The position numbers were made by a program, and so were the translations under genes. 64,000 nt of DNA from the NCBI GenBank assembly GCA_027422505.1, contig JAPQWV010001597.1:16418-80417 (forward strand), in the 5' to 3' direction. Shown piece by piece: positions 33,208 through 43,625 of the stretch. The first letter of the stretch is position 1. Each line of letters begins with the position of its first letter. The notes under the pieces are model-generated. The model was given only the letters and a program-made list of their open reading frames with translations, was not told the DNA's origin and did no database searches. The DNA comes from Craterostigma plantagineum (taxonomy: Eukaryota > Streptophyta > Magnoliopsida > Lamiales > Linderniaceae).

Positions 33208-33921
33208 TGATGTTGACTAAAAGTAGATGGGCCTAGAAATAAAAAAGCCCAGCAAACCCGTAAACAAAAGAAGGCCCACACTTAGTCAAAATACCTGGGA
33301 AGGGATTCGCTAGGACCTCTAGACAAACGGCAATATCCGGATAAAAAGGGAGCATCCTCTAAAAGCCCAGGTGAAAAGACAACGAAAAGGAGAAAAAGAA
33401 GCTACGGACGCGTGTCAGATTGCTATAGGACAGCACCACTGCTGGAAAAGCTGTGGCTGTCGTAGTGGTCACTCAACATGCAGCTTTCTATTGTTCAAAG
33501 TACTTCAGTTGTCACGTCCTCCTTAAATCCCGGGATATTATCTGAAAGGGCTGCTGGGAGGTGCTATAAAAAGGAGATGACTTAGTCATATTTTACAAGA
33601 ACAAACCCTTTTCTACAGAGATACACAAGACGATTTCTCTTTCAAGTTTGTTAGTTAGTTTCTTCATATTCTTCAACATTTATGAGCGAAAGTGAGGATT
33701 AATCGAGTGTGTAATCCATGAAGATATAGTGAGAGGAAGTTTCACAGCGCCCCGTGGACGTAGAACCCGAAAGGGTTCGAACCACGTAAGTCCTCGTGTC
33801 CTTTTCGTTTATGTCCCCCCGTAAAGACAGCACCTTACACCCTTAAAAATCACAGTATTCGATCTATCGCTTTATAAATTTACCCACACATCTAAATTTC
33901 GTTGATTGGGAGAGCCCCATA
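33208..33921 (+). repeat. 5' LTR of Tat-like element D
   Basis: The end GATTGGGAGAGCCCCATA then TCAAATGGC matches the LTR end plus primer-site spacer at 40,490-40,520 (read on the other strand). TATA box TATAAAAAG is at 33,565-33,573. The double-stem motif is at about 33,755-33,793 with hairpin AACCC-GAAA-GGGTT. The start (TGATGTTGAC near 33,208) is tentative. The primer site that follows (TGGCATCGTCTTCCG) is degenerate. Confidence 0.75.
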
Positions 33922-34689
33922 TCAAATGGCATCGTCTTCCGAGTTGAAGGCGTGAGTAATTTTTACTGCTACAATGGGAAGTTGTGCTAGGGATTTAATT
34001 TTTTTCCCTTCTGTTCTGTTGGACAAAACGCAACGCGCGAGACGTCAATGCAGGGAGATTTGTCCATATAAAAAACCTAGACCCACAATTCGCAGAGGAG
34101 GACATCCAGAAACTGCCAAACATGTTGAGGAACGGGCAGGACCTGAAACAGAGGCCTGAGATGATGAAGACAAGCAAGACAGTACATATCAGTCGTAAAC
34201 GGATCTCAGAATACCCAGGCATATCTCAAACAGAGGAAAAGCCAGTAGTCACGCAAAACTGGAGGGAGCCTTGGGGATCTCTTTTGAAGGCCCCTTAAAG
34301 GTTCATGCCACTACACAACAATCCAGAAGACATCTTGGCGTTAGCACGGAGGCATTCGGGAATGAGAAGGCCTGCGACCGGAACTTTAGGGCCTTCTAAC
34401 CTCATTCTAATTTATATTGTCGTTATCGTAATAAATATGGGCACCATACTAACAATTGCTGTCATTTGAAGGACAAATTAAATAGGCTCATCAAGGCAGT
34501 AGCCTTATAGAAGTTTGTTCAAGGTCCTCTTCTAGATCCCAGAGCAAAAATCCGTAGCTCCTCCGAACGAGGGAAGACCATCTCCACCACCTCCAAACAA
34601 AAGAGCTCCACACTACTTAGGGGCCCTATGCTTTTGCAGTAGGAGGTCCTAGTGGAGAAGAATCCAAGCGAGCTGGGAAGACACACGCT
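33922..34689 (+). mobile_element. Tat-like element D internal region, gag remnant
   Basis: There is no intact ORF. Around 34,410-34,505 the plus strand reads YCRYRNKYGHHTNN then HLKDKLNRLIKAVAL, a decayed Tat gag zinc knuckle and the helix after it. The preceding kilobase that should hold the capsid domain is too short, so most of gag was lost. RT, integrase and protease are absent, and the repeat array follows at once, as in a non-autonomous derivative. Confidence 0.65.
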
Positions 34690-35620
34690 AGAACAATCAA
34701 ACTAAAGTCCCAGCTCCGCATCAGCAAGAAGACCCAAAGCTCCCCCTTCGGATCTAAAATCCCAGCTCCGCGTTGGCTAGAAGACCCGAAGCTCCCCCTT
34801 CGAGAACTAAAGCCCAGCTCTACGCTGGAAAGAAGACCGAAAGCTCCCCCTTCGGGATCTAAAAGCCCTGCTCCGTGCTGGCTATAAGGCCCGAAGCTCC
34901 GCCTTCCGGACCTAAAAGCCCAGCCCGCGCTGGCAAGAAGGCCCGAAGCTCTCCCTTCGGGGACCTAAAAGCCCAGCTCCGCGCTGGCGAGAAGACCCGA
35001 AGCTCCCCCTCCGGGGACCTAGAAGCCAGCTCTGCGCTGGGGAGAACGTCCGAAGCTCCGCATTCGGGATCTCCCCAGCTCCACGCTGGCATGCTAGAAC
35101 GAAGATCCGAAGCTCCACATTCGGAACCTCCCAGCTCCGCACTGGTAGAAGACCCAAAATTCCAGCTCCGCTCCAGCAGAAGGCTTAAAAAGGTCTAAGA
35201 GCCAAGGTCCAAGTCAATCCATAAAGCTCAACTCCTTTGTGGAGAACCATTGAGGATTGCGAAGACCAACTCCGTGCTGGAAGGAAGGCAAGGAAGCCCG
35301 ACTACATACCGCCGTCTGAAGAATCCGCGGAAGATACAAGCCAAGTTCCGCACTGACACGCAAAGGTCCGTAAGACCTATAAATCACCTCCACACTGACA
35401 ATTGAAGATCCGTGGGAGGTACAAGCCAAACTCCTTGCTAGCACGCGAGGGTCCTTGGGACCTAGAAGCCAAGCCCCACGCTGATGTCCGACGATCCACG
35501 AGAGATACAACCTAAGCTCCGCGCTGACACGCGAAGGTCCGTGGGATATAGAAGCAGCTCCGCGCGATGCCTGAAGATCCGCGAAGGATATGATCAAGTG
35601 ACTCGCCTTGACGTTACACC
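34690..35620 (+). repeat. tandem hairpin array of element D, about 55-60-bp unit
   Basis: Units read AAAGCCCAGCTCCGCGCTGG, spacer, GAAGACCCGAAGCTCCCC then CTTCGGGGACC. They share the first hairpin (CCAGC..GCTGG) with the array at 26,340-28,340, but the second is CCCGAAG..CTTCGGG (34,942-34,961). From about 35,250 units become more divergent (GATCCGTGGGAGGTACAAGC type). The overlapping ORFs on both strands are repeat artefacts. Confidence 0.88.
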
Positions 35621-36700
35621 TCAAAGTGGTGCTAGCCGCGGTAGCAAACATGATCAGAAGGTGATCGATAAGGACTCCTGGGGACCTATGCCGTATTAGG
35701 GCGGACGACCCCCACTCCCTCTAGACAAAGGCGCGACAGCCCCGCCATCATCTGAAAGTTGATACATGGCTTTGGAAACGGACCATTGATGCGTAGTAAC
35801 TTTGAATTAGTCGAACCCGACTTAAGCCCGACTCTGCGCTGGTGTACGAAGATCCACAGGAGGTCAGAGTCAGCTCCGTACTAACGTAAGAAGGGTCAAT
35901 TTCTCTGGTCGGAGTTCATGAGCCCAGCTCCTCGCTGGCATGCAAAGATTCAGTCGTCCAATGGGGATCTCCAGAGACCGGCTCCGCATTGGTAAGAAAG
36001 GAAATATGTGAGAAGGACCCACCTATCAAATCGGGACCTATGGCCCTTGCTCTCCACTAGCACCAAAAGACCACCAAAGGAGATTTATGAAAGACCAGCT
36101 GCCTGAAAATAAGGACACGAGTTATGAGTCCGGGATCCCCAAGTCTGCGCCTCGGTTATATGCGTAGGTTCGCCCTTGGGGATCTCTGAAGCAGCTCCAC
36201 TATGATGGCAAAACACCGATCCTTCTGTTAGGGACGTACTATATCCGCTCCCTGAAGGATCCGAGATGCTCCTATGTGGAGATCTTTTTCGTCCCCAAGT
36301 CACGAACGTTCAACAGTCGTTGTAGGTAGTTCCCAATTCCACTAAGTCATTCGAGGAAACTCCACATCGTGCTCGTTATACAAATTCACCGAATCAAAAA
36401 GATAACCCAAAAATAAAATGATGAGGTAGAGGGAGAATGGGGACCTCCATGCGTACATCAGCAGGAGGACAGATATCTTAGCACGACGAAGTTAAGGCCA
36501 ACATCCATGAAGAGAAGCAGGCCACGAACCGAATGGGAAAGATCAAGCGAAAAGCATGACAAAAGAAAACCATTTAGCCTTAACCTCACAACGAAGAGCT
36601 GTCGGGATCTCTTCTTAGGGTCTTGCAGAAAGCCATACTTTTACGCAACAACATGGAGGGGTCCTAACATCAGCCGGGAGACATCCCGTGATGAAAAGGC
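35621..36700 (+). mobile_element. Tat-like remnant, mostly degenerate array
   Basis: No gene. CTAGCCGCGGTAGCAAACAT and GGTGATCGATAAGGA (35,632-35,675) recur, inverted, near 38,180-38,215. Scattered array-like units (CCAGCTCCTCGCTGGCATG near 35,920; GACCGGCTCCGCATTGG near 35,975) continue to about 36,060. A gag-like Arg/Lys-rich stretch follows from 36,507. Confidence 0.5.
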
Positions 36701-36945
36701 TCTTAGCCGGAGCTCTTGGGCCATCTAAATCTCATTTTTATTTACATTCTCGACATCATTTTAAATACATGCATCATACTAACAATTACTATCATATGAA
36801 GGATGAAATCGAAGGGCCCATCCTAACAGAACATCGGAGGAAGTTCGTAGACCATAGCCTCGACCAAGTTTTGAAGGTAGCCGAGAAGAAGTCCGGAGGA
36901 TCTGTGCCGACTAGGGCAGACAAAACCGCCTCTTCCGGGGGCTAG
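36688..36945 (+). pseudogene. second Tat gag zinc-knuckle remnant
   Basis: SHFYLHSRHHFKYMHHTNNY followed by HMKDEIEGPI matches the gag knuckle (Y/F..HHTNNC.HLKDEIERLI) but with the cysteines lost (Y in place of C). It repeats the 34,410-34,505 fragment in the same orientation about 2.3 kb on, which suggests tandem duplication of a gag-plus-array module. Confidence 0.65.
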
Positions 36946-37378
36946 TGCTGATTAAGGCTTACATCTCTATCATAATAGGAGCTCCGGGCAAGGTGGATTC
37001 CAACATCCAACAGAGCCCAAAATTGTACACCTGAGCAGTCGAAGATCCGAAGCTCCGCAGATCATGGTATTTTTATCAGAAGAATAGTTATCGAAAAAGG
37101 AAATTAAATAGACTTACCTGAGCGGGACCCACGGTGAGCTTGTTGGCCGCGACGGCAAACATGATTCCAAGCTCGCCGAAAAAAGTAGGGGATTTGTGCC
37201 TAATAAAGGCAGACAACCCCCACATCCTCCAAATTAGGTCACATCCATTCTATCCAGAGCTTTTATCCTCGTCATTATGGGAAGACCAAATAAAAAGGAT
37301 ACCAACAAAGACCTAGAGTTTTAAACCCATGCGATAAGAGATCCAAACGCAAGGGGATCCGAGACATACGAGGATGCG
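36946..37378. other. junction between oppositely oriented Tat fragments
   Basis: No gene seen. GTTGGCCGCGACGGCAAACAT near 37,141 resembles CTAGCCGCGGTAGCAAACAT at 35,632 (same orientation). The minus-oriented array starts soon after, so the orientation switch lies here. Confidence 0.45.
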
Positions 37379-38170
37379 TTGGCCAAAGTTCGATTTGTGC
37401 CAAAGATGAGACATAAGTGGATCTTCGGACGTCAGTGCGGAAGTCGGTTTTTATCTCCTGCGGGTCTTCATGTGGCACAGTGGAGCTCGGCTTTTATCTC
37501 CCACAGATCTTCAGACGCCGGTGCGGAGCGTGGGCTTTTTAGGCTTCTGTTAGCACCGAGATGGACTTTTTTAGGTCCGAGGAAATCAGGCCTTCATGCC
37601 AGAGCGGAGCTGGACTTTAGGTCCTGGAATTTATGCCTTCATGCCAGCGCGGAGCTGAACTTTTATGTCTTCGTGCTAGCATGGGATGGGCTTCTAAATC
37701 CCCGTGGGTTTTCATACGCCAGTGCAGAGGAGGGATTCGACCTCCCGGGGGTCTCCGGATGCCAGCCGGAGTTGGGTGCTTATCTCCCTCGGGTCTTCGG
37801 GCACTGCAGTCCTTCTAATCTTTTATACAGGTACGTAGCTAAGACTATAGACCCCTATTAGAAGCTTCGGGACTTTGCTACCGGAGCGGAGATGGGCTTT
37901 TAGGTGCTAGTGCGGAGCTTGCTTCTAAATCCCGATGACCTTTGTATGCCAGCGAGGAGCCAAGTTTGTAGATCCCAAACATGTAGATTGGATCTTTATT
38001 TTCAGCACAAAACTGGTTTCTAGGTCCCATGGACCTTCGCGTGTCAGCGCGGGGCTGGGCTTGATCTCCTGCGGATCTTCGTATACCAGCGCGAAGATGA
38101 GCTTTGAGGTCCTGCGGATCTTCATACGCCAGCACGGAGCTGGCCTTTTAAGTCCTTTATGCGGCATAGA
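37379..38170 (-). repeat. tandem hairpin array of Tat-like element E (minus)
   Basis: The array reads GCCAGCGCGGAGCTGGGCTT and TTTAGGTCC variants on the plus strand, i.e. CCAGCTCCGCGCTGGC on the minus strand, every 50-60 bp. It is the inverted counterpart of the 34,690-35,620 array. Long ORFs here on either strand come from the repeats. Confidence 0.85.
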
Positions 38171-38310
38171 TCCCCGGGACTCCTTATCGATCACCTTCGA
38201 ATCAAGTTCGCTGCTGCGGCTAACACCTTTTTCAGATGTCCTGTCTGGATAAACCTCTCGATCACATCTTTCAAATAATAACGGTTGTTAGTGTGGTGCG
38301 CATTTTATTA
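38171..38310 (-). pseudogene. Tat gag zinc-knuckle remnant of element E
   Basis: The minus strand encodes HHTNNRYYLKDVIERFIQTG followed by HLKKVLAAA, the helix after the Tat gag knuckle (compare HHTDNCTHLKN at 23,930). The cysteine after TNN is replaced by R. It lies upstream, in element orientation, of the array, the same order as in element D. Confidence 0.7.
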
Positions 38311-38333
38311 TGATATCAATAATATATAATAAA

Positions 38334-40019
38334 TGAAGATATAAATGTGCCTAAGAGGGGGGGTGAATTAGGCTTATAAAAGTTTATGCTTCTTCTTTTT
38401 CCCAAAACCTAAGATGTAGTGACTTAGATATGCCTACTAATGCTTGTGACGTTTATGGCTGATATATCCTGGTAGCGTCGGATGTATGTTAGATCTGTTT
38501 CACAGCGAAAAAGAAATAACTGTAAAGTAAATGCGAGACAGGATTTTTATACAGGTTATATCCCCAACTGGGGTTTACTCATCTCCTTGGGGTTTGCTCC
38601 CCAAGAGTTTAACCAATCACTATGATGCACCATAGCTGGATACAAAACTGATTGGTTAGCCCAATACACAACCGAAACAAGTCGAACACTAGACACACTA
38701 GGTTACCTCACGCCGAGTTTCGTTCCTCGGAATCTCCTGATCCCGACAGACACATCTCGCTACCGAAGGGCCCCCGGAACTCGTTCTTCCCTTCACGTGT
38801 GCGTAAACGTCGACCTTGCCTCCTTGGTATTGCTCACGTCCGAAGACAGAATAGATGGTGGAGGTAGGAATATTTGGATGAATCACTCGTGCAGTGATGA
38901 TATCGCAAGTTAAAGCTCAATATGGCAGAAAGCTATCGCAAATGAAGGGTCAGGAATCTCTCAATATGTTTCGGCTCAAAAATCTCACGTAGACATATAT
39001 TCGCAAATTCTAGGTTCTCGAAGTTATTAAGTGTAGCAAGTATATAAGCCTTTTCAATCAGCACTTCACATGGAAAGTCACATCACATAATAATCATCAA
39101 TCAAACATATTTTCCATGCAAATTTCGAGAGTTAACATGCCATGTAGATCATGCTCATAATCAATGTTCACAACGGTCATTTAGCCCATTAATGCATGAT
39201 CATATACCATATAAAAACTCAGATTCGTTATCAAGGCACATTCAATCATTTCGACATATATTTACCATATCAGCACTTTTCATATGTGATTTCCCTATTA
39301 TCTATTTCTAGAATAAATCAGTCCGGATTTATTTTCCAAGTATAGCACACGAGATAGCAACACACCAATGCATTTTCCATGTTTAGCACATAATATTCAA
39401 TCACATATTTACCATGTTTAGCGCACGATTCATATCACAGCATTTTGACACGAATTAATATGTCATAACAGAACTATCCATATATCAGAGATTCCAACCT
39501 ATATTAGAACATACCATATATTCTTCCATCTTATCCAAAAAGTCAATAAATCGATTCTTTCGTAAATATAATATCCTAATTAGTATGGGAAAGATATCAA
39601 CTTAATAATTCACATTAAATTCGGTGGAAAGCATGCAAGTGTCGTATATGTGATTTTTGTCCAGGAATAAACAAGTAGCAACAGATATATCACTTCTCAT
39701 ATATAAACAGCCCATATATAGCTCAACAGGATATCTCATGTGTAATTTCCATATATAGCATAGAACGACATATCCTATCACATGGGCTGTCTATAACATG
39801 CTATCACATAGTCTCATCAACAATTCACAAAATCATATGCGAATCAAATATTCAACAATTCAATCAATTTAAGCTCATATATCATGCATGGTCTAACAAA
39901 TCATGAACTTAGACGTTATATTGATCATAAATCGAATTGCTTAATTTATAGACCTAACATCATTACAATTACATAGTCCATCAAAACACTCTAACGCTCA
40001 TGGACCAAAAAGGTCAACA
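38334..40019 (-). repeat. solo LTR of copia 2 family (1,686 bp)
   Basis: On the minus strand it starts TGTTGACCTTTTTGGTCC and ends CACATTTATATCTTCA, with CACCCCCCCTCTTAGGCACA near the end, matching the LTRs at 45,516-47,332 and 53,494-55,283. Flanks ATAAA (38,329-38,333) and ATAGA (40,020-40,024) are a 4/5 match, consistent with a decayed target duplication. No copia coding DNA adjoins it and Tat array sequence lies on both sides. Confidence 0.9.
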
Positions 40020-40024
40020 ATAGA

Positions 40025-40250
40025 GAATGAGATTTAGAGGGCCCTGAGGTCCTCGTACAAAAGCACGGAGCTGGATTTTCAGGCCTTCAGCCAGCGCGGC
40101 TTCACTCTCAGCATGGAGCTGGACTTTATTTCCTGAGGAAATCGGGCTTCATGCCGACGCGGAGCTTAACTTTTAGGTCCCAGTATAGGAACTCAGGACT
40201 TCATGCTAGCGCAGAGCTGGGCTTTAAGGTCCCCAATGTGGAGATCCGGG
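40025..40250 (-). repeat. remaining array units of element E
   Basis: About four minus-oriented units (CACGGAGCTGG, CATGGAGCTGG, GCGCAGAGCTGGGCTTTAAGG) continue the 37,379-38,170 array on the other side of the solo LTR. This shows the copia LTR inserted into the element. Bases 40,251-40,480 have no recognisable feature. Confidence 0.75.
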
Positions 40251-40481
40251 TCTCATCTTTTCCTCCTTTCGGCCAAGGTGGTGCTCATGGTATTACGTCT
40301 CAGGAGCTTCAGTGATATTTTGGCAGCTCCTGCGGGTTATAGGTCCATCTTCTTCCGTCGACTTTTTTTCCGTTTTCATATCGTCCCATCAAAAATAAAG
40401 AAAAGAAAGAAGAAACACTAAACGTTAAGCACATCATCGCACAATATTGGCAAATCACTCACGCCTTCAACTCTGAATTTC

Positions 40482-40496
40482 CCACAGACGGCGCCA
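40482..40496 (-). promoter_or_regulatory. primer-binding site of Tat-like element E
   Basis: The minus strand reads TGGCGCCGTCTGTGG, identical to the site at 25,577-25,591, separated by TCAAA from the LTR end. Confidence 0.85.
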
Positions 40497-40501
40497 TTTG
40501 A

Positions 40502-41627
40502 TATTGGGCTATCCCAATCAAAGAAATTTATGTGCTTCGGGAAATTTATGTAGCGGAAGAATCGATTATCACAAAGTTTCAAGACGTGCGTAAGGCACTT
40601 GTTTGTAGGAGAACTGAATGGGACGTATTTGGGAAGTGTTTGGGACGTACTTAGGATGTGTTTGGGACGTGTTTAGAACGTGCTTGGGATGTGTTCGGGA
40701 CGTGCTTGGGACGTATCTGGGATGTGTTTGAGACGTGTTTAGGACGTACTTGGGACGTGTTTGGAACGTACTTGGGACGTGTTTGGAACGTGATTGGGAC
40801 GTGTTCGGGACGTACTTGGGACGTGTTTGGAACGTGCTTGGGACGTGCTTGGGATGTATTTCGGATGTTTTTGGGATGTTTTTGGGACGTAAATGAAATA
40901 ACACCAGGAATTACGTGGTTCGGATCTTTGCAGGTCCTACGTCCACGTGCACTCAGAAACTTCCGTTCACTAGAAGATTTACACACTCAAACAACTCACT
41001 CTTTCACATTTATCTCAAGAACACTTAATAAAATACCTAAGGACGTCTTTCGGTAGAGAGAATATTTTCTAAGTGTTTTGAATGATGATCTTGGTGAAAA
41101 TGGCTAAGTTCGGCTTTTATAGGAGCTTCATGTCGCTGTCGAAGGGTACGAGATTCTTGCTAACAAGACCTTCTTGGACAATGTGAGGTGCATTATAGGC
41201 TGTCTGTCAGAGGTGGCTCCTGCAGCAGCCATAGCTTTTGTGTTGTCCCATCAGTTGCGTCATCTTACAGCCTTTATAAAGCCCTTTCTCCTGTAGCGTA
41301 TTGAGAAAGCTTCGTTTCTCCCAAGGAGTTACCAGCTGGCATCTGACCATTTTGTGAAGCTTCCACACGACGCTTCCTCAGGACGAATGGACCTGCTTAG
41401 CACAATAGTTCCCAAAGCACTTCCCTAATACGGGGGTTAGTTCCCTAAACCTGTCGGAGGTCCCTAAAATTCTTTTGGAGGTCCCTAAAAGTCTTATTTC
41501 ATGTTTTTATCCTCTTATCTTCCCAAAACTCTAATTTCCATCAAGTCGTTCTAATTATCACCTTAATCTACATTATTCCCTTAATTTTTCGTTATTTGGC
41601 CTACCAAATTTCTTGCCACATCGACCA
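40502..41627 (-). repeat. LTR of Tat-like element E (1,126 bp)
   Basis: On the minus strand it starts TGGTCGATGTGGCAAG after a polypurine tract and ends GATTGGGATAGCCCAATA before TCAAA and the primer site. TATA box TATAAAA is at 41,115-41,121 (minus). The double-stem motif is at about 40,911-40,950. A minisatellite occupies 40,620-40,890. The 3' terminus is TA rather than CA, as in the LTR at 33,208-33,921. Confidence 0.85.
40620..40890. repeat. minisatellite, about 10-11-bp unit, inside LTR
   Basis: Roughly 25 copies of GGGACGTGTTT / GGGACGTACTT / GGAACGTGCTT variants. Frames on both strands give repeats such as TSQTRPKYVPN that are artefacts. It lies between the double-stem motif and the LTR end, in the presumed U5 region of the minus-strand element. 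Confidence 0.93.
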
Positions 41628-41638
41628 CTCCCCTACTC
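41628..41638 (-). promoter_or_regulatory. polypurine tract beside LTR of element E
   Basis: The minus strand reads GAGTAGGGGAG directly before TGGTCGATG, the same pattern as at 18,464 and 28,553. Confidence 0.75.
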
Positions 41639-42486
41639 GAATTTGCGTTTGTGACAAAGTGAATTAGAGTAAAATATTTAAGGCATGATGTAACTAAAGT
41701 AATAATCGCAGGTAGGTCTTAGTAGGAACCACTCAAAATCCTGACTCTGTTTTTGAAAAGGCACGTCCTATGAGTGGGAATTGTTCCCAACGTTGAGTCA
41801 TCTACTGCAGCCTCTCTATGGATCTTGGGACATCTACAGCTTCGGAGGTCGTCCCTCTTTGTATTTTTGTCTTTTTCATTTTCGGACATCTTAGGACCTG
41901 CAATGTTTTTAGGAAGCTTAACTCCCCCGTTTTCATGTGTTTCCGTTGGGGCCTTTTCTCCTTGTAATATATGTCGTCGTCGTTACATCCGTCGTCCTTG
42001 GGATCTGGAAGGGACCTGATGGCGGAGCTCTTTTTCGAGCCTTGCACTTTACAGGAGATCACTAGGTCCTGCTGCACATTGCTCCTAGCTCCCTAGAACA
42101 TCCTATTTGTATATACCTCTTTTCTGCCTTTTTTTTTATCATGGTGATGGCCTGTAAAAGATTATGTCATGTTTTTCCTTTCGAGACATCACGGTGTGGG
42201 GAACTTAACTCCCCATGTTTCGCATATTTCATTGGAGTTCTTTTTCTCCTGTATTATATGTCCCGCCCTTTTGTACTTTGCTTAGCTTTTTTCTGTCATG
42301 GTTATAGCGCCAACTCGCTTAAATGCGTGGGTATAGCACCCGCTCGATTAGTAATTCCTAAGCCAAGTACGAATTCACGACATCGGGTGCAAGTACCGTC
42401 ATCCTTGTCCTCAGGTGTCATTTGCGCTAGGCTCTCTGTGTCCTTAGCGAATTCACTATTATGTGGACCCTTAGGTTCTTAAAATA
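41639..42486. other. noncoding gypsy-related sequence with an internal duplication
   Basis: No convincing gene. Two segments about 300 bp apart (about 41,885-41,975 and 42,185-42,275) share GGAAGCTTAACTCCCC/GGAACTTAACTCCCC, TTTCATGTGTTTCCGTTGG/TTTCGCATATTTCATTGGAG and TTTTCTCCT.TAATATATGTC/TTTTCTCCTGTATTATATGTC. It is presumably the 3' internal region of a minus-strand Tat element adjoining the polypurine tract, but that is inference. Confidence 0.4.
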
Positions 42487-43625
42487 TGAAATATGGGGAC
42501 CCCAGTGATGGTCGCACCAGACTGGACACTCCCATTTATATTTGATGTGCGATGCTAGCAATGGTGCTGTAGGTGCGGTTCTAGGACAACGCAAGGATAA
42601 GGTATTTCATGTCATTTACTACGCTAGTAAAACTCTGGACGATGCACAGAGGAATTATGCTACTACTGAGAAAGAGTTACTAGCCGTGGTATTTGCAGTA
42701 TATAAATTTCATTCTTACCTAGTGTTGAATAAGGTAATCATCTACAATGATCATGCTGCACTTAGATACTTATTTGCTAAGAAAGATGCTAAGCCTAGGT
42801 TGATTAGCTGGATTTTACTACTTCACTAGTATGACTAGGTGTTGAGAATGTGATAGCTGATCATTTATCTAGGTTAGATAATTCGCATGAGCAAGATAAG
42901 GAGTTACCTATTGACGAATATTTCCTGACGAACAATTATTTGCTTTGATCGATACATCATTTCCTTGGTTCGCGGATTTTGCAAATTATGCTGCTACAGG
43001 TGAGATTCCCACAGGCTTGAGTTTTCATCAGAAGAAGAAATTTCTCTCTGATGCGAAACACTACCTGTGGGACGATCCATTCCTATACAAGATTTGCTCT
43101 GATCAGGTAATCCGGCGATGTATACCCGCCGAAGAGGTGAGCTCGATTTTATATCATTGTCATGCGGGTTTGACGGGTGGCCACCATGGACCCACTAGGA
43201 CTGCATTTAAAGTATTACAATCGGGGTTGTTTTGGCCTACTTTGTTCAAGGATGCGCATGCTTATTTTGCCTCATGTGATCGTTGTCAGCGTACGGGTGC
43301 TATCTCTCGAAAGCATGAAATGCCATTGAATATCATGTTAGAAATCGAACTCTTTGATGTGTGGGGTATTGATTTTATGGGGCCTTTTCCTAGTCAAGTA
43401 TATCTTGGTAGCAGTAGATTATGCGTCTAAATGGGTAGAGGCAGAGGCATGTAGGACCAATGATGCATGCGTAGTCATTCGATTTCTTAAGAAGCATGCT
43501 TTTACTGTTTTTGGTACACTAGGCAAAAATTAGCGATGGCGGTACTCACTTCTGTAATAAGTTATTTGCTAATTTGTTGTCTAAGTATGGTGTTAACCAT
43601 AGAGTGTCTACCAAGAAACCCATGT
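42487..43625 (+). pseudogene. Athila-like gypsy RNase H and integrase fragment
   Basis: APDWTLPF and [19 protein letters not shown] start the RNase H domain (from about 42,505), followed by [20 protein letters not shown] and [20 protein letters not shown]. After a frame break come VIADHLSRL and the integrase: HCHAGLTGGHHGPTRTAFKV with SCDRCQ (HHCC zinc finger), [10 protein letters not shown] (first catalytic D), [11 protein letters not shown] and, in a shifted frame, [13 protein letters not shown] (second D). The glutamate motif region is cut off at the LINE. RNase H-integrase order identifies Ty3/gypsy. It belongs to the Athila type by sequence recall. Confidence 0.88.

Noticed and set aside
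34859..35651. Several ORFs of 70-145 codons in the array
   Set aside because: Their sequence repeats with the 55-60-bp unit, so they are array artefacts.
40569..41056. Repetitive ORFs (TSQTRPKYVPN-type) on both strands
   Set aside because: They are produced by the 10-11-bp minisatellite in the LTR and lack any non-repetitive protein signature.
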